DNA of 64,000 bases from positions 1 to 64,000 of the forward strand of contig JBBILO010000002.1 of the NCBI GenBank assembly GCA_037444855.1, given 5' to 3'. Position 1 is the stretch's first letter, and the number at the start of each line of letters is the position of its first letter. Of this stretch, positions 25,568-34,858 are shown piece after piece. A program made the position numbers and the translations under genes. The notes beneath the pieces are model-generated. The model saw nothing but the letters and a program-made list of their open reading frames with translations. It was not told where the DNA came from and did no database searches. Origin of the DNA: JBBILO01 sp037444855. GTDB taxonomy: Bacteria > Patescibacteriota > Microgenomatia > UBA1406 > GWC2-37-13.

Positions 25568-25954
25568 GAATTTCTAGTTTCCTCATCAGGTTCCAACCGT
25601 TTTCTCTTGCCAAAAAAAATTAGAGAACAATTAAAAGGTAACGTATTTATTTTAACAAAAAGCTTTGATTTCTGTTTGTCTGGTTATGACAAAGAAAGCT
25701 GGGTGGAAAAAATTAAACTTTTTTTTAACAATCTCCTGCCAACAAACGAACAATTAGCCAAGCAGAGATTTATTTTTTCTTCAATGACCTACGTTGAAAT
25801 CGATGAGCAAGGAAGATTCGTCATTCCTAAAAACCTATCTCAGTTTGCTCAAATCACCGATCAGGCAATGATTATCGGCGTTGGTGATCGCTTTGAGGTC
25901 TGGGAACCAAAAAAATGGGCCGATTATCAAAAAAAATATTTTTTTAAAAAATAA
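25553..25954 (+). CDS. mraZ: MraZ transcriptional regulator
   Basis: A 133-residue protein with two MraZ/AbrB-like repeats. The second is well conserved (YVEIDEQGRFVIPKNLSQFA, near 83-102). The first is divergent (SSSGSNRFLLPKKIREQL), lacking the usual D-x-KGR. MraZ forms ring-shaped oligomers and represses the division and cell-wall cluster it heads. The ATG at 25553 is the only start that keeps the GEF strand, and it lies inside the repeat operator. rsmH follows 1 nt after its stop. Confidence 0.92.
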   Translation: MVFYGEFLVSSSGSNRFLLPKKIREQLKGNVFILTKSFDFCLSGYDKESWVEKIKLFFNNLLPTNEQLAKQRFIFSSMTYVEIDEQGRFVIPKNLSQFAQITDQAMIIGVGDRFEVWEPKKWADYQKKYFFKK

Positions 25955-25955
25955 T

Positions 25956-26786
25956 ATGCATCATCCGGTTTTAAAAAATAAAGTCATCGAGCGGCTGGAT
26001 GTTCAACTGAATAAAAAATATATTGACGCCACTGCTGGTGAAGGAAATCTTATCGAAGAAATCCTTAAGCGAAACGGTATGGTTTTGGCTATTGATTGGG
26101 ATAATTGGCAGATAAAAAAATTGAAAGAAAAGTTTAGGAATGAAAAAAAACTTATTCTCTACTGGGATAATTTTGCCAATCTTAAAAGTATTGCTCAAAA
26201 ATTTCATTTTACCAGCGTCGACGGCATAGTCTTTGATCTAGGTTTATCTTATGAACATTTAGAAAAAAGCGGCCGAGGTTTTTCATTTAAAAAAATTAAC
26301 GAAAATCTTGATATGAGAATTAATTCTCAAATAAAGATCACGGCGAGCGACATTTTAATGAATGAAAGGCAAGAGAATCTGATAAAGATCTTGGTCCAAT
26401 ATGGAGAAGAACCTAAAGCCGAAGCTATTGTCGAAAAGATTATCGAGTATCGAAAAGTTAAACCAATCAAAAAAGTTGGTCAATTAATTGAAATAATTTA
26501 TTCTACTATTAAAAAAAAGAGTGAAAATAGCTGCCGAAGGATCTTTCAAGCGCTAAGAATTGCCGTTAATAATGAATTAGAGAATTTAAAAAAAGGTTTA
26601 TCGCAAGCGATTCAAATTATTAAACCCGAGGGAAGAATCGCAGTCATTACTTTTCATTCGTTAGAATCAAGAATCGTTAAAAAATTCATCAAAGACAATC
26701 AATTATGCCTACTAACAGATAAAGCAATCAAGGGAGAAAGAGGGTCTCAGTTAAGAGTTTTTTCGCTAAAAAACACAAAAATTTAA
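25956..26786 (+). CDS. rsmH: 16S rRNA (cytosine-1402 N4) methyltransferase RsmH
   Basis: A 276-residue SAM-dependent enzyme, slightly shorter than the usual 300-310. The start MHHPVLKNKVIERL aligns with the family start; an in-frame upstream extension would run into mraZ. The SAM motif is DATAGEGNLIEEI, where most relatives have DxTxGxGGH. DLGLSYEHLEKSGRGFSF, RIFQALRIAVNNELENL and FHSLESRIVKKFI are clear. It methylates C1402 in the ribosomal P site. It is part of the mraZ operon. Confidence 0.95.
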   Translation: MHHPVLKNKVIERLDVQLNKKYIDATAGEGNLIEEILKRNGMVLAIDWDNWQIKKLKEKFRNEKKLILYWDNFANLKSIAQKFHFTSVDGIVFDLGLSYEHLEKSGRGFSFKKINENLDMRINSQIKITASDILMNERQENLIKILVQYGEEPKAEAIVEKIIEYRKVKPIKKVGQLIEIIYSTIKKKSENSCRRIFQALRIAVNNELENLKKGLSQAIQIIKPEGRIAVITFHSLESRIVKKFIKDNQLCLLTDKAIKGERGSQLRVFSLKNTKI

Positions 26787-26788
26787 CG

Positions 26789-27061
26789 ATGAAAAAAACC
26801 ACTTTAATTTATAGTCTTTTAATTGGTGTCTTTATCTTTATCAACTTTTATCTCTATTTTCAATTAATTAAAATCGGCAATGAGATTTATCTCCTTGAAG
26901 AAAAAAATAATCAAATAAAAGCCGAGAATCAACTTTTGGAAAAAAGGATTCTAGAAATGGACAATCTGACTACTCTTGCTTCACAAGCAGCTGAACTTGG
27001 ATTGAAATATGAAACTAAAACATGGATTATCGAACCGAAAAATTTTGCCTATTCTTACTAA
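26789..27061 (+). CDS. ftsL: FtsL-like cell division protein
   Basis: A 90-residue bitopic protein with one membrane helix (about 5-23, LIYSLLIGVFIFINFYLYF). A heptad-like coiled coil follows (about 28-58: LEEKNNQIKAENQLLEKRI). Sequence alone is weak, but the size, topology and place between rsmH and ftsI are those of FtsL, which with FtsB and FtsQ activates FtsW-FtsI at the septum. Confidence 0.8.
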   Translation: MKKTTLIYSLLIGVFIFINFYLYFQLIKIGNEIYLLEEKNNQIKAENQLLEKRILEMDNLTTLASQAAELGLKYETKTWIIEPKNFAYSY

Positions 27062-27064
27062 AAC

Positions 27065-28741
27065 ATGAAAAAACTTAACTTCATTTTTTTTATTTTTCTT
27101 TTATTTTTTTTTCTGATTATAGTTAGACTATTTACTCTTCAAGTCTTAAATCCAATTAAGAGCTTCCCGGAATATTTAAAAACCTATAAACTAAACCCGG
27201 AAAGAGGAAGAATTTATGACCGCAACGGCGACATCCTTGCGACAAATGAATTAACCTACCAATTAATTATCGATCCCAAAAAAATTGTCCAAGAAAATCT
27301 TAAAAAAAAATATTTTGATTTTTTAGAAAAAAATTTAAGCATTGATCCAACCTCTCTTGAAGCCAAATTTAATCCTCAATCGCAATGGTTACCAGTAAAA
27401 AAGGTGGGGTTAGAGCAAAAAAAATCCCTTGAAAAAAACTCTTTCTTTAATTTTTATTTTGAGGAAAATCAAGAAAGATTTTATCCGGAATCTTCTCTTT
27501 CTGCCCATCTTACTGGTTTTGTTGGAAAAAATGATAAGGGCGAATCAGTTGGTTATTTTGGCGTCGAAGGCTATTACAATAAAGAATTAACAGGCATTCC
27601 CGGAATCATAAAAACAGAGAGAAATATTTTTAATCTTCCTATTATCATTGGCAATCAAGAAATACTTTCACCAAAAAATGGTCGGGATATTTATTTAACG
27701 ATTGATAAAGGAATTCAAAAAATAATTAAAGAGAAACTGCAGTCCAGTCTTGAAAAATATCAAGCCAAGGCGGGTTGCATCATAGTCGCCAATCCTAATG
27801 GCCTGGAAATTCTAGGTTTAATCTGTTTACCAGATTATAATCCTAACGAATATTACCAATATAATAATGAAGTCTTTAAAAACCCAGCCATTTCTCAACT
27901 GTATGAGCCCGGATCAATTTTTAAACCCCTAATCGTCGCTGCCGCTCTTGAGAGTAAAAAAATTAAACCAACCGACACAGTTGACGAAGATAAACCATAT
28001 CAAATAGGCGAGTATCAAATTAAAACTTGGAACAATCAATATGAAGGAAAAATCCCCATTACCCGGGTTTTAGAAAAATCTTCTAATGTCGGCATGATAA
28101 AAATTGGTAAAAAGTTGGGCGAGAGAAATCTCTATCAATATCTGATAAAATATGGTTTTGATGAAGTAACAGGAATTGATCTTCAGGAAGAGATAAGTGG
28201 GTCAATTAAACCGTTCAATCAATGGTACCCGATTGACTTTGCCACGGTTACTTTTGGTCAAGGGATTGCGGTCACTCCGATGCAGATGATAATAGCTTTT
28301 GCCTCGATTATCAACGGCGGTTATTTATACCAGCCGAGAGTAGTTAAAGAAATTGTTGATGGAAAAAAAAGTTATCCCATCAAAAGTCATCTTAAAAGAA
28401 AAATTTTAAGTGAGAAAACGAGTGAAATTATTAAAAAAATGCTCTACTCAACCGTTGAAAATGCTGAAGTTAATTGGCAAAAAATTAAACCTCCTGGTTA
28501 TCAAATCGGCGGAAAAACGGGTACCGCTCAAATTCCCATTGCCGGTCACTATGATCCATACAAAACAGTGGCTTCGTTTATTGGATTTTTTCCTGTCATG
28601 CAGCCAAAATATTTAATCTTGGTGATTCTTAAAGAACCATCAACTTCCATTTGGGGATCAGAAACCGCTGCACCAACTTTTTTTGAAGTAGTCAAAGAAT
28701 TAATCGTTTATTATAATATACCACCAGATAAACCTAATTAA
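27065..28741 (+). CDS. ftsI: Class B penicillin-binding protein FtsI/PBP2
   Basis: A 558-residue transpeptidase with an N-terminal membrane helix (about 5-26), a dimerisation/pedestal domain including RGRIYDRNGDILATN, and a penicillin-binding domain. Active-site motifs are SIFK (Ser 284), SSN (339-341) and KTGTA (484-488). It cross-links septal peptidoglycan as the partner of FtsW. It follows ftsL by 3 nt and precedes murE by 2 nt. Confidence 0.95.
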   Translation: MKKLNFIFFIFLLFFFLIIVRLFTLQVLNPIKSFPEYLKTYKLNPERGRIYDRNGDILATNELTYQLIIDPKKIVQENLKKKYFDFLEKNLSIDPTSLEAKFNPQSQWLPVKKVGLEQKKSLEKNSFFNFYFEENQERFYPESSLSAHLTGFVGKNDKGESVGYFGVEGYYNKELTGIPGIIKTERNIFNLPIIIGNQEILSPKNGRDIYLTIDKGIQKIIKEKLQSSLEKYQAKAGCIIVANPNGLEILGLICLPDYNPNEYYQYNNEVFKNPAISQLYEPGSIFKPLIVAAALESKKIKPTDTVDEDKPYQIGEYQIKTWNNQYEGKIPITRVLEKSSNVGMIKIGKKLGERNLYQYLIKYGFDEVTGIDLQEEISGSIKPFNQWYPIDFATVTFGQGIAVTPMQMIIAFASIINGGYLYQPRVVKEIVDGKKSYPIKSHLKRKILSEKTSEIIKKMLYSTVENAEVNWQKIKPPGYQIGGKTGTAQIPIAGHYDPYKTVASFIGFFPVMQPKYLILVILKEPSTSIWGSETAAPTFFEVVKELIVYYNIPPDKPN

Positions 28742-28743
28742 CC

Positions 28744-29964
28744 ATGTGGCAAAAAATAAAAAATCTTTATCATTTTATGCAAGCGGTTATCGCTAATTTT
28801 CTTTACGGCTTTCCTTCAAAAAAAATCAAGGTCATTGGAATAACCGGTACTGACGGTAAGACGACAACAACTCATCTTGTTTATCATGTCTTAAATAAAA
28901 ATCACCTCACTGCTTCTATGATCTCAACTGTTTATGCTAAGGTTAGCAAAAAAGTTTATCAAACAGGTTTTCATGTGACCACGCCTTCTTCTTTTTTTAT
29001 TCAAAGATGCCTCAATGAAGCCATCAAAAAAAAAGAGAAATTTTTTATTTTAGAAACTACCTCTCATGCCCTTGATCAAAATCGAGTCTTTGGAGTGAAA
29101 TATTTTGTTGGTCTTATTACCAATATCACCCACGAACATTTAGATTATCATCAAACTTTTGAAAATTATGTGAAAACAAAAACTAAAATTTTAAATCAGT
29201 CACAATATGGCGTTGTTAATAAACAAAGTCAAGAATACCAAATAATCAAAAAATTTATTAAGGATAAGAATTTGATCCTCTTTGATTATGCTCAAAACAT
29301 AAACTTCCTTAAAAAACAATTTAATCAATTAACCGAATATAATTTAGAAAATTACGCTGCCGCCTTTACTCTCTGTAAGATTTTAGGTTTAGAAACGAAA
29401 GCAATCATCAAAGCAATGAAATCATTTTCTTTTCCCGAAGGCAGACTCGAGGTTGTTTTTGATCAAAAATTTAAAGTAATCATTGATTTTGCCCATACCC
29501 CTAATGCTTTTAAAAAACTCCTCTCTGAAATCAAAAAAAAATTCCTTAAGAAAAATGGTCGACTGATCCATGTTTTTGGCGCCGCCGGATTAAGAGATCA
29601 AGCAAAAAGACCGCTTATGGGAGAGATTAGTTCATTGTATAGTGATATTATCATTATTACCGAAGAAGACTACAGAACTGAAGATTTTAATAAAATCGCC
29701 AAAAGTATTGCTCATGGCGTTAATAAAAACGGATTTTCTTTTCAAGATAAGAGCGGATCTAAGACAAAAGATCGTAAATTTTATCTTATTATTAAAGACC
29801 GTTATCAAGCAATTAAACAAGCAATAAATTTCGCACGGAAAAACGATATTGTTTTACTTACTGGTAAAGGCCACGAAAAAAGTTTAGCTCGTGGAAAAAA
29901 AGAATATCCCTGGGATGAAAAAAAAGAAGTTTTGTCGGCACTAAAAAATTTAAACCTCTTATGA
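28744..29964 (+). CDS. murE: MurE-type UDP-MurNAc-tripeptide ligase, N-terminally short
   Basis: A 406-residue Mur ligase that adds the third stem-peptide residue. The P-loop GITGTDGKTTTTHL starts near residue 36, whereas classical MurE has it near 110, so most of the N-terminal UDP-binding domain is missing. HVTTPSSFFIQ, TNITHEHLDYH, DFAHTPNAFKKLL and TGKGHEKS are present. The position of the DNPR motif that selects meso-diaminopimelate reads EEDYRTED, so the third residue cannot be predicted. Context (after ftsI, before pgeF and murC) supports MurE. Confidence 0.88.
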   Translation: MWQKIKNLYHFMQAVIANFLYGFPSKKIKVIGITGTDGKTTTTHLVYHVLNKNHLTASMISTVYAKVSKKVYQTGFHVTTPSSFFIQRCLNEAIKKKEKFFILETTSHALDQNRVFGVKYFVGLITNITHEHLDYHQTFENYVKTKTKILNQSQYGVVNKQSQEYQIIKKFIKDKNLILFDYAQNINFLKKQFNQLTEYNLENYAAAFTLCKILGLETKAIIKAMKSFSFPEGRLEVVFDQKFKVIIDFAHTPNAFKKLLSEIKKKFLKKNGRLIHVFGAAGLRDQAKRPLMGEISSLYSDIIIITEEDYRTEDFNKIAKSIAHGVNKNGFSFQDKSGSKTKDRKFYLIIKDRYQAIKQAINFARKNDIVLLTGKGHEKSLARGKKEYPWDEKKEVLSALKNLNLL

Positions 29965-30695
29965 TTCAATATAATGAAAACCAAAAGTATTATTTTTCGA
30001 CATTAATTAACGATAGCCAATATCAAGGAGTCTTTGGCACAAAAGAGTTAGGCGATGGACGAAAGATAGAAAACGTTATTCACTTTTTGCGAAAACTGAA
30101 TATTGACTTTGATAAAGTTGTTGTTTTGGATCAAATCCACTCGGCTAATGTCTTTTTTTTTCAAAAAACCAATAATCAATTGATTGAAAAAATCGAACAA
30201 ACAGACGCCGTTATTACCAATAGTCCCCGAACTGTTCTTACGACAATAACCGCTGATTGTCAACCAATAATCTTTGTCGATAAAAAATCAGGTTTGATTG
30301 GAATCTCGCACCAAGGATGGCGAGGATCGATAAAAAGATTGCCGCAGAAAGTAATTCAAACGATGGAAAAATACGGCTCGCAACCAGGAAATATTTTTGT
30401 CGCTCTTGGCCCAGCTATTGGTCATTGTTGTTATCATATTGATGAAGAGCGCTATTATCAATTTTTAGAAGAGTTTGATGGTTACTCTGATAAAATTTTC
30501 TCTTTCTCCGGTGGTAAAAGATATCTTTCATTAAACTATCTCAATTATTTATTATTGATTGAGGTAGGCATTAAGAAAGAAAATATTGATTTTTTTCCTT
30601 TCTGTACCTCCTGTCAAAAAAAACAATTTTTTTCATTTAGACGAAAGAAAAATCTTCAGGGAGAAATGTTAAATCTAGTGGTTAAATTATGTTAA
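29961..30695 (+). CDS. pgeF: Peptidoglycan editing factor PgeF (YfiH/laccase-domain family)
   Basis: A 244-residue protein with the metal and active-site motifs TITADCQPIIF, GISHQGWRGSIKRLP and GPAIGHCCYHIDEE. The C-terminal CTSCQKKQFFSFRRKK is typical of the family. PgeF hydrolyses UDP-MurNAc carrying L-Ser instead of L-Ala; other members have been reported as purine-nucleoside or phenolic oxidases. A position just before murC, which adds the first amino acid, fits the editing role. Its 3' end is duplicated in the next 93 bp. Confidence 0.88.
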   Translation: MIQYNENQKYYFSTLINDSQYQGVFGTKELGDGRKIENVIHFLRKLNIDFDKVVVLDQIHSANVFFFQKTNNQLIEKIEQTDAVITNSPRTVLTTITADCQPIIFVDKKSGLIGISHQGWRGSIKRLPQKVIQTMEKYGSQPGNIFVALGPAIGHCCYHIDEERYYQFLEEFDGYSDKIFSFSGGKRYLSLNYLNYLLLIEVGIKKENIDFFPFCTSCQKKQFFSFRRKKNLQGEMLNLVVKLC

Positions 30696-30817
30696 CTATG
30701 TTAAATCAAGTAAAAAAAATTTTTTTCATTTAGACGAAAGAAAAATCTTCAGGGAGAAATGTTAAATCTAGTGGTTAAATTATGTTAACTATGTTAAATC
30801 AAGTAAAAAAAATTTTT
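30625..30817 (+). repeat. 93-bp tandem duplication across the pgeF-murC junction
   Basis: Bases 30625-30724 and 30718-30817 are identical over 100 bp with an offset of 93 bp. The unit carries the last codons and stop of pgeF and the first 14 or so codons of murC. Copy 1 therefore holds the working pgeF end plus an abortive murC start (ATG at 30689, stop after about 14 codons). Copy 2 holds a remnant of the pgeF tail plus the working murC start. Before the duplication the two genes overlapped by 7 nt. Confidence 0.95.
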
Positions 30818-32221
30818 ATCTGTGGGATAAAGGGAGTTGCTATGGCTAATTTGGCTTTAATTTTAAATCAGATGGGAAAAGAAATTATTGGTTGGGATGT
30901 AGAAGAAGATTTTATTACCAAACCGATTATTGATCAACTAAAAGAAAAACAACTTCTTTTGATCGAAGGCGAGAAAAATATTCATCGTTTAACAAATTTG
31001 CTTAAAAATATTGATCTATATGTCTATTCAGCCGCTCATCAATCAATGAATAATTTTCTCTTTAAAAAAATTTCTCCCTCTGTTCGTCGTCTTCATCAGG
31101 CAGAAATTATTGGCGAAATCATGAAACCATTTCCAATTCCAATCGCCGTCGCCGGTTCTCATGGAAAAACAACCATTAGTTCTCTTCTCTCTTATTCCCT
31201 AATCCAATTGAATCAAAAACCAAGTTATCTTGTTGGCACCTCTTCTTTTAATAACTATTTTGGCGGCGATTATCATTCTCCTTCAAAAACTAAATTTTTT
31301 ATCGCTGAAGCTGATGAATATGGACTAAATCCACCAATCAATAAAACGCCTAAATTTTTCTTTCTTTCGCCAAAATATATTATTGCCAGCAATATTGATT
31401 TTGATCATCCAGATGTATATCAAAATTTAGAAGAAGTAAAAACAGCCTTTAAAAAATTTTTTGATAAAAAATTTATTTTTGCCAATGGTGATAGTAAAAA
31501 TTTATTAACGACTTTCAAAGAAATCAATCGAAAACAGTACCTTCTTTATGGTTTTAATAATGAAAACGACTATCGAATCACTAATTACTTTATCGCCGAA
31601 AATTGGGTTTCTTTTGATTTATATTATCATCAAAAACAAATAGGAACATTTAAGGTAAAAATCTTTGGCTTAATGAATATCATAAATAGCGCGGCCGTAA
31701 TTGCTCTCTTACTCCAATTAGGTTTTTCTGTCGATGAGATAAGAAAAGCGATTGAAAATTTTACCGGGGCCAAAAGAAGATTTGAAATAGTTTATCAAAA
31801 AAATAATCTTAAAATTTTTGACGATTATGCCCATCATCCCACTGAAATTGAAAAAACAATTGAAGCCGCTCACTTAAGGTTCCCAAAAAGAAGAATTATT
31901 GTTATTTTTCAGCCTCATACTTACTCAAGGACTCAAACATTACTCAAAGAGTTCAATCATTCTCTGTCAAAAGCGAATCTGACGTTTATCTTGCCTATTT
32001 TTCCTTCAGCCCGAGAAAACAAAAATCAATTTAAGACAAGCAGTCAATCAATTATTAACGCCGATAATAAAAAGAACTTAATCTTTGTTAAAAACAAAAA
32101 GGAACTTTTTGATATCTTGAGCAAAAATTTAACTAAGAATGATATAATTTTTACTATAGGTGCTGGTGATGTCTATAAATTAAAGGATGATTTAATCGAT
32201 TTGGTAAATCAATATGCTTAA
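30782..32221 (+). CDS. murC: UDP-N-acetylmuramate--L-alanine ligase MurC
   Basis: A 479-residue Mur ligase of normal length. The Rossmann region opens KKIFICGIKGVAMANLALIL, divergent from the usual GIGGIGMSG. The P-loop is AVAGSHGKTTISSLL (near 120). EADEYGLN, SNIDFDHPDVY, FDDYAHHPTEIEKTIEA and FQPHTYSRTQTL are diagnostic of MurC. It joins L-alanine to UDP-MurNAc in the cytoplasm. Its first residues (MLTMLNQVKKIF) lie in the second copy of the 93-bp duplication. The start overlaps the vestigial pgeF stop. Confidence 0.94.
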   Translation: MLTMLNQVKKIFICGIKGVAMANLALILNQMGKEIIGWDVEEDFITKPIIDQLKEKQLLLIEGEKNIHRLTNLLKNIDLYVYSAAHQSMNNFLFKKISPSVRRLHQAEIIGEIMKPFPIPIAVAGSHGKTTISSLLSYSLIQLNQKPSYLVGTSSFNNYFGGDYHSPSKTKFFIAEADEYGLNPPINKTPKFFFLSPKYIIASNIDFDHPDVYQNLEEVKTAFKKFFDKKFIFANGDSKNLLTTFKEINRKQYLLYGFNNENDYRITNYFIAENWVSFDLYYHQKQIGTFKVKIFGLMNIINSAAVIALLLQLGFSVDEIRKAIENFTGAKRRFEIVYQKNNLKIFDDYAHHPTEIEKTIEAAHLRFPKRRIIVIFQPHTYSRTQTLLKEFNHSLSKANLTFILPIFPSARENKNQFKTSSQSIINADNKKNLIFVKNKKELFDILSKNLTKNDIIFTIGAGDVYKLKDDLIDLVNQYA

Positions 32222-33092
32222 AATTGAAAAAAATATGAATCTTAAATTTGTCACCACTCTTAAGACTAATGCAGTAGCGCAGTTTTATACAGAAGTTAAA
32301 ACGAGAAATGAAATCATCGAGGCGGTTAAATATTGTCAAGAAAATAAAATTCGTTTAATCCTTATCGGTGGCGGATCAAATATTGCTTTTTTAAAGGAAA
32401 AAATTAAAGGATTAGTGGTAAAAAATCGTTATCAAGAATTTAAGGTTATGAATAACACTCCTCAGTCATTAGAAATTAAAGTCTCTTCAGGATATTTAAC
32501 TAATCAATTTGTCAATAAAGTGATCGAATTGGGAGGAGAGGGAGTCGAGTATCATCTAGGCTTGCCAGGGACAATTGGGGGGGCAATTTATATGAATGCC
32601 AAATGGACAAAACCCATCACCTTTTTTGGCGATTATCTCATCAAAGCTTACCTCTTAACGCCCAATCTATCAATAAAAACTGTTGGAAAGGATTATTTTC
32701 AATTTGCCTATGATTATAGTTCTCTTCAAAATACCAAAGAAATTTTATTAGAGGCAATTTTTAAATTTAAAAAAGATAAACCTGAAGATTTAAAAAAAAG
32801 AGCCAATGAGGCTTTTTTTTATCGAAAAAAGACACAACCCCAAGGAGTTTTTACCGCTGGCTGTTTTTTTCAAAATTTAAACAATGTCTCTGCCGGATAT
32901 CTGATTGATAAAGCCGGTCTCAAAGGAAAAAAAATTGGCGATTTCATAATCTCACCACTTCACGCTAATTTTATCATTAATCTTGGTCAGGGAAAAGCAA
33001 AGGATTTAAAAGCTTTAATTCAGCTAATAAAAAAAACGGTGAAAAAAAAATTTGGCTTATCATTAAAAGAGGAGGTGATTGTTTATGAATAA
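32214..33092 (+). CDS. murB: UDP-N-acetylenolpyruvoylglucosamine reductase MurB
   Basis: A 292-residue FAD enzyme making UDP-MurNAc. The FAD-binding motif is RLILIGGGSNIAFL, followed by YHLGLPGTIGGAIYMNA. At the position of the usual catalytic Ser (GSxFKNP) the sequence is AGCFFQNLNN, with Cys instead, a substitution known in some MurB enzymes. AGYLIDKAGLKGKKIG and HANFIINLG complete the C-terminal domain. It overlaps the murC end by 8 nt; an internal Met at 32235 is a possible alternative start. Confidence 0.93.
   Translation: MLKIEKNMNLKFVTTLKTNAVAQFYTEVKTRNEIIEAVKYCQENKIRLILIGGGSNIAFLKEKIKGLVVKNRYQEFKVMNNTPQSLEIKVSSGYLTNQFVNKVIELGGEGVEYHLGLPGTIGGAIYMNAKWTKPITFFGDYLIKAYLLTPNLSIKTVGKDYFQFAYDYSSLQNTKEILLEAIFKFKKDKPEDLKKRANEAFFYRKKTQPQGVFTAGCFFQNLNNVSAGYLIDKAGLKGKKIGDFIISPLHANFIINLGQGKAKDLKALIQLIKKTVKKKFGLSLKEEVIVYE
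33071..33077 (+). promoter_or_regulatory. Strong Shine-Dalgarno site for murA
   Basis: GGAGGTG lies 7 nt before the murA ATG at 33085, inside the 3' end of murB. It is one of only two strong Shine-Dalgarno motifs I noticed in the window and it decides the ATG over an upstream in-frame TTG. Confidence 0.8.
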
Positions 33093-34422
33093 TGCTTATC
33101 ATATTATTGGTGGCAAAAAAATTAAAGGCGAGATTGAACCATCAGGTGCGAAAAACGCCGCTTTAAAATTAATGACTGCTGGGCTTTTGTTTGATAAACC
33201 GGTCGTCCTAAAAAATATTCCTCACATTGGCGATGTTAGAACTTTAATTGATTTAATTAAAGATTTAGGTGGTTCGATTGATTTTATTGAAAAAAACATC
33301 CTTCGAGTGGACGGTTTATCTTTAAAAAAAAATAAGGTTAATTTATTCTTTGGTTCAAAAGTTAGAGTCTCTTTTCTTCTTTTTGCACCACTTCTCTTTC
33401 GTTTTGGTGAATGTTATATCCCCAATCCTGGCGGCTGTCGGATCGGGGCTCGGCCAATTGATCGGATTATTGAAGGTATGAAATCATTAGGAATCAAAGT
33501 TGTTTATTCATCGACAACAGGTTATTATCACGCCAAAATGATTAAAAAACCTAAAGGATATTATCGCTTCCCAAAACCATCACATACTGGAACTGAGCTA
33601 TTAATTTTACTTTCCGTCTTATCAGCGAACAATCAGGTAGTGATTGATAATGCAGCTTTAGAACCAGAAATTGATGATCTAATTAATTTTCTTAATCTTG
33701 CAGGTGGAAAAATAAAAAGGGTTGGACACAAAATTATTGCTGAGGGCGTAGAAAAACTTAAATTAAATCATCCTTATGCTATTATCAAGGATAGAAATGA
33801 AGTTATTACTTATGTTAGTTTAGCCTTAGCAACCAAGGGTGAAATTTATATCAATAATTTTTCCGACAATCTCATTGAGATTTTTAATAAAAAAATCAAA
33901 GCTACCGGGAATACTTTTAAAAAATTAAAAAATAATTGCCTTTACTTTAAAGCAAAAAACGAATTCAAAGCCGTCAGTCTCGAAACTCAGCCACATCCCG
34001 GTTTTATGACTGATTGGCAACCCAATTGGGCGATTTTAATGACACAGGCTCAGGGAACAGCGATCATTCATGAGAGGGTCTTTGAAAACCGATTTAGCTA
34101 TGTGGAGGAGTTGCGAAAACTCGGAGCAAAAATTACCCTTTTTCAACCAAAGGTAATTCATCCAGAAAAATTTTATTATTTTAACTATCAACCATCAACT
34201 CAATATTTTCAAGCGATAAAGATTACCGGACCTCAAAAACTTCATGGTGGAGTGATAAATATTGCTGATCTCCGCGCTGGTGCTAGCCTAGCGGTAGCCG
34301 CTCTTGTTGCTCAAGGGGAATCAATTATCAATGATATCAAAATATTAGAAAGGGGTTACGAAGATTTTGAAAACAAAATTAAGTCATTAGGAGGAGAAAT
34401 TAAAAAAATAAAATATGACTAA
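33085..34422 (+). CDS. murA: UDP-N-acetylglucosamine 1-carboxyvinyltransferase MurA
   Basis: A 445-residue EPSP-synthase-fold enzyme that commits UDP-GlcNAc to peptidoglycan. PSGAKNAALKLM is the N-terminal substrate loop. The catalytic Cys is near residue 118 in NPGGCRIGARPIDRII, so it should be fosfomycin-sensitive in principle. HPGFMTDWQPNWAILMTQAQG and RAGASLAVAALVAQG are also clear. It overlaps murB by 8 nt and GNAT by 8 nt, which indicates coupled translation. Confidence 0.96.
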   Translation: MNNAYHIIGGKKIKGEIEPSGAKNAALKLMTAGLLFDKPVVLKNIPHIGDVRTLIDLIKDLGGSIDFIEKNILRVDGLSLKKNKVNLFFGSKVRVSFLLFAPLLFRFGECYIPNPGGCRIGARPIDRIIEGMKSLGIKVVYSSTTGYYHAKMIKKPKGYYRFPKPSHTGTELLILLSVLSANNQVVIDNAALEPEIDDLINFLNLAGGKIKRVGHKIIAEGVEKLKLNHPYAIIKDRNEVITYVSLALATKGEIYINNFSDNLIEIFNKKIKATGNTFKKLKNNCLYFKAKNEFKAVSLETQPHPGFMTDWQPNWAILMTQAQGTAIIHERVFENRFSYVEELRKLGAKITLFQPKVIHPEKFYYFNYQPSTQYFQAIKITGPQKLHGGVINIADLRAGASLAVAALVAQGESIINDIKILERGYEDFENKIKSLGGEIKKIKYD

Positions 34423-34855
34423 TTATCAAATACAAATTTTAAAACAAATAAGCATTGAAGAAATTAACCAAATTAACCATCTTCTTAAGCAATTAGATCC
34501 ATCTTGTTCTAAGAAAACTTTAACCGATTTTAAAAAAATTATCAATCAAAAAAATATTCATTTTATTACTGCCAGAAATAATCAGTCAAAAATTGTTGGT
34601 ATGATTATCTTAGTTAATTTCCACACAGTTTCCGGCAATCATTTTCGTATCGAAGATTTCATCGTTGATGAAAAAGAAAGAAACCGTGGTCTCGGTCAAC
34701 GTTTATTAAAAAAAGCTATCATATTGGCGAAAAGACTAAAGGCCACTCATATCGATTTAACCTCAAGACCAGAAAGAAAAACCGCCAACTATCTTTATCA
34801 AAAATTTGGTTTTCTTAAAAGAAAGACTAACGTTTATCGTTATCAATTCAACTAA
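34415..34855 (+). CDS. GNAT-family N-acetyltransferase
   Basis: A 146-residue acetyltransferase domain. Acetyl-CoA motif A is RIEDFIVDEKERNRGLGQRLLKKAI (around residues 85-110), with R-G-L-G-Q as the pyrophosphate loop. LYQKFGFLKRKTNVYRYQF is the typical C-terminal end. The acyl acceptor is unknown. Its place inside the dcw operon, overlapping murA by 8 nt, suggests co-expression with wall synthesis but not a defined role. Confidence 0.85.
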   Translation: MTNYQIQILKQISIEEINQINHLLKQLDPSCSKKTLTDFKKIINQKNIHFITARNNQSKIVGMIILVNFHTVSGNHFRIEDFIVDEKERNRGLGQRLLKKAIILAKRLKATHIDLTSRPERKTANYLYQKFGFLKRKTNVYRYQFN

Positions 34856-34858
34856 TAA

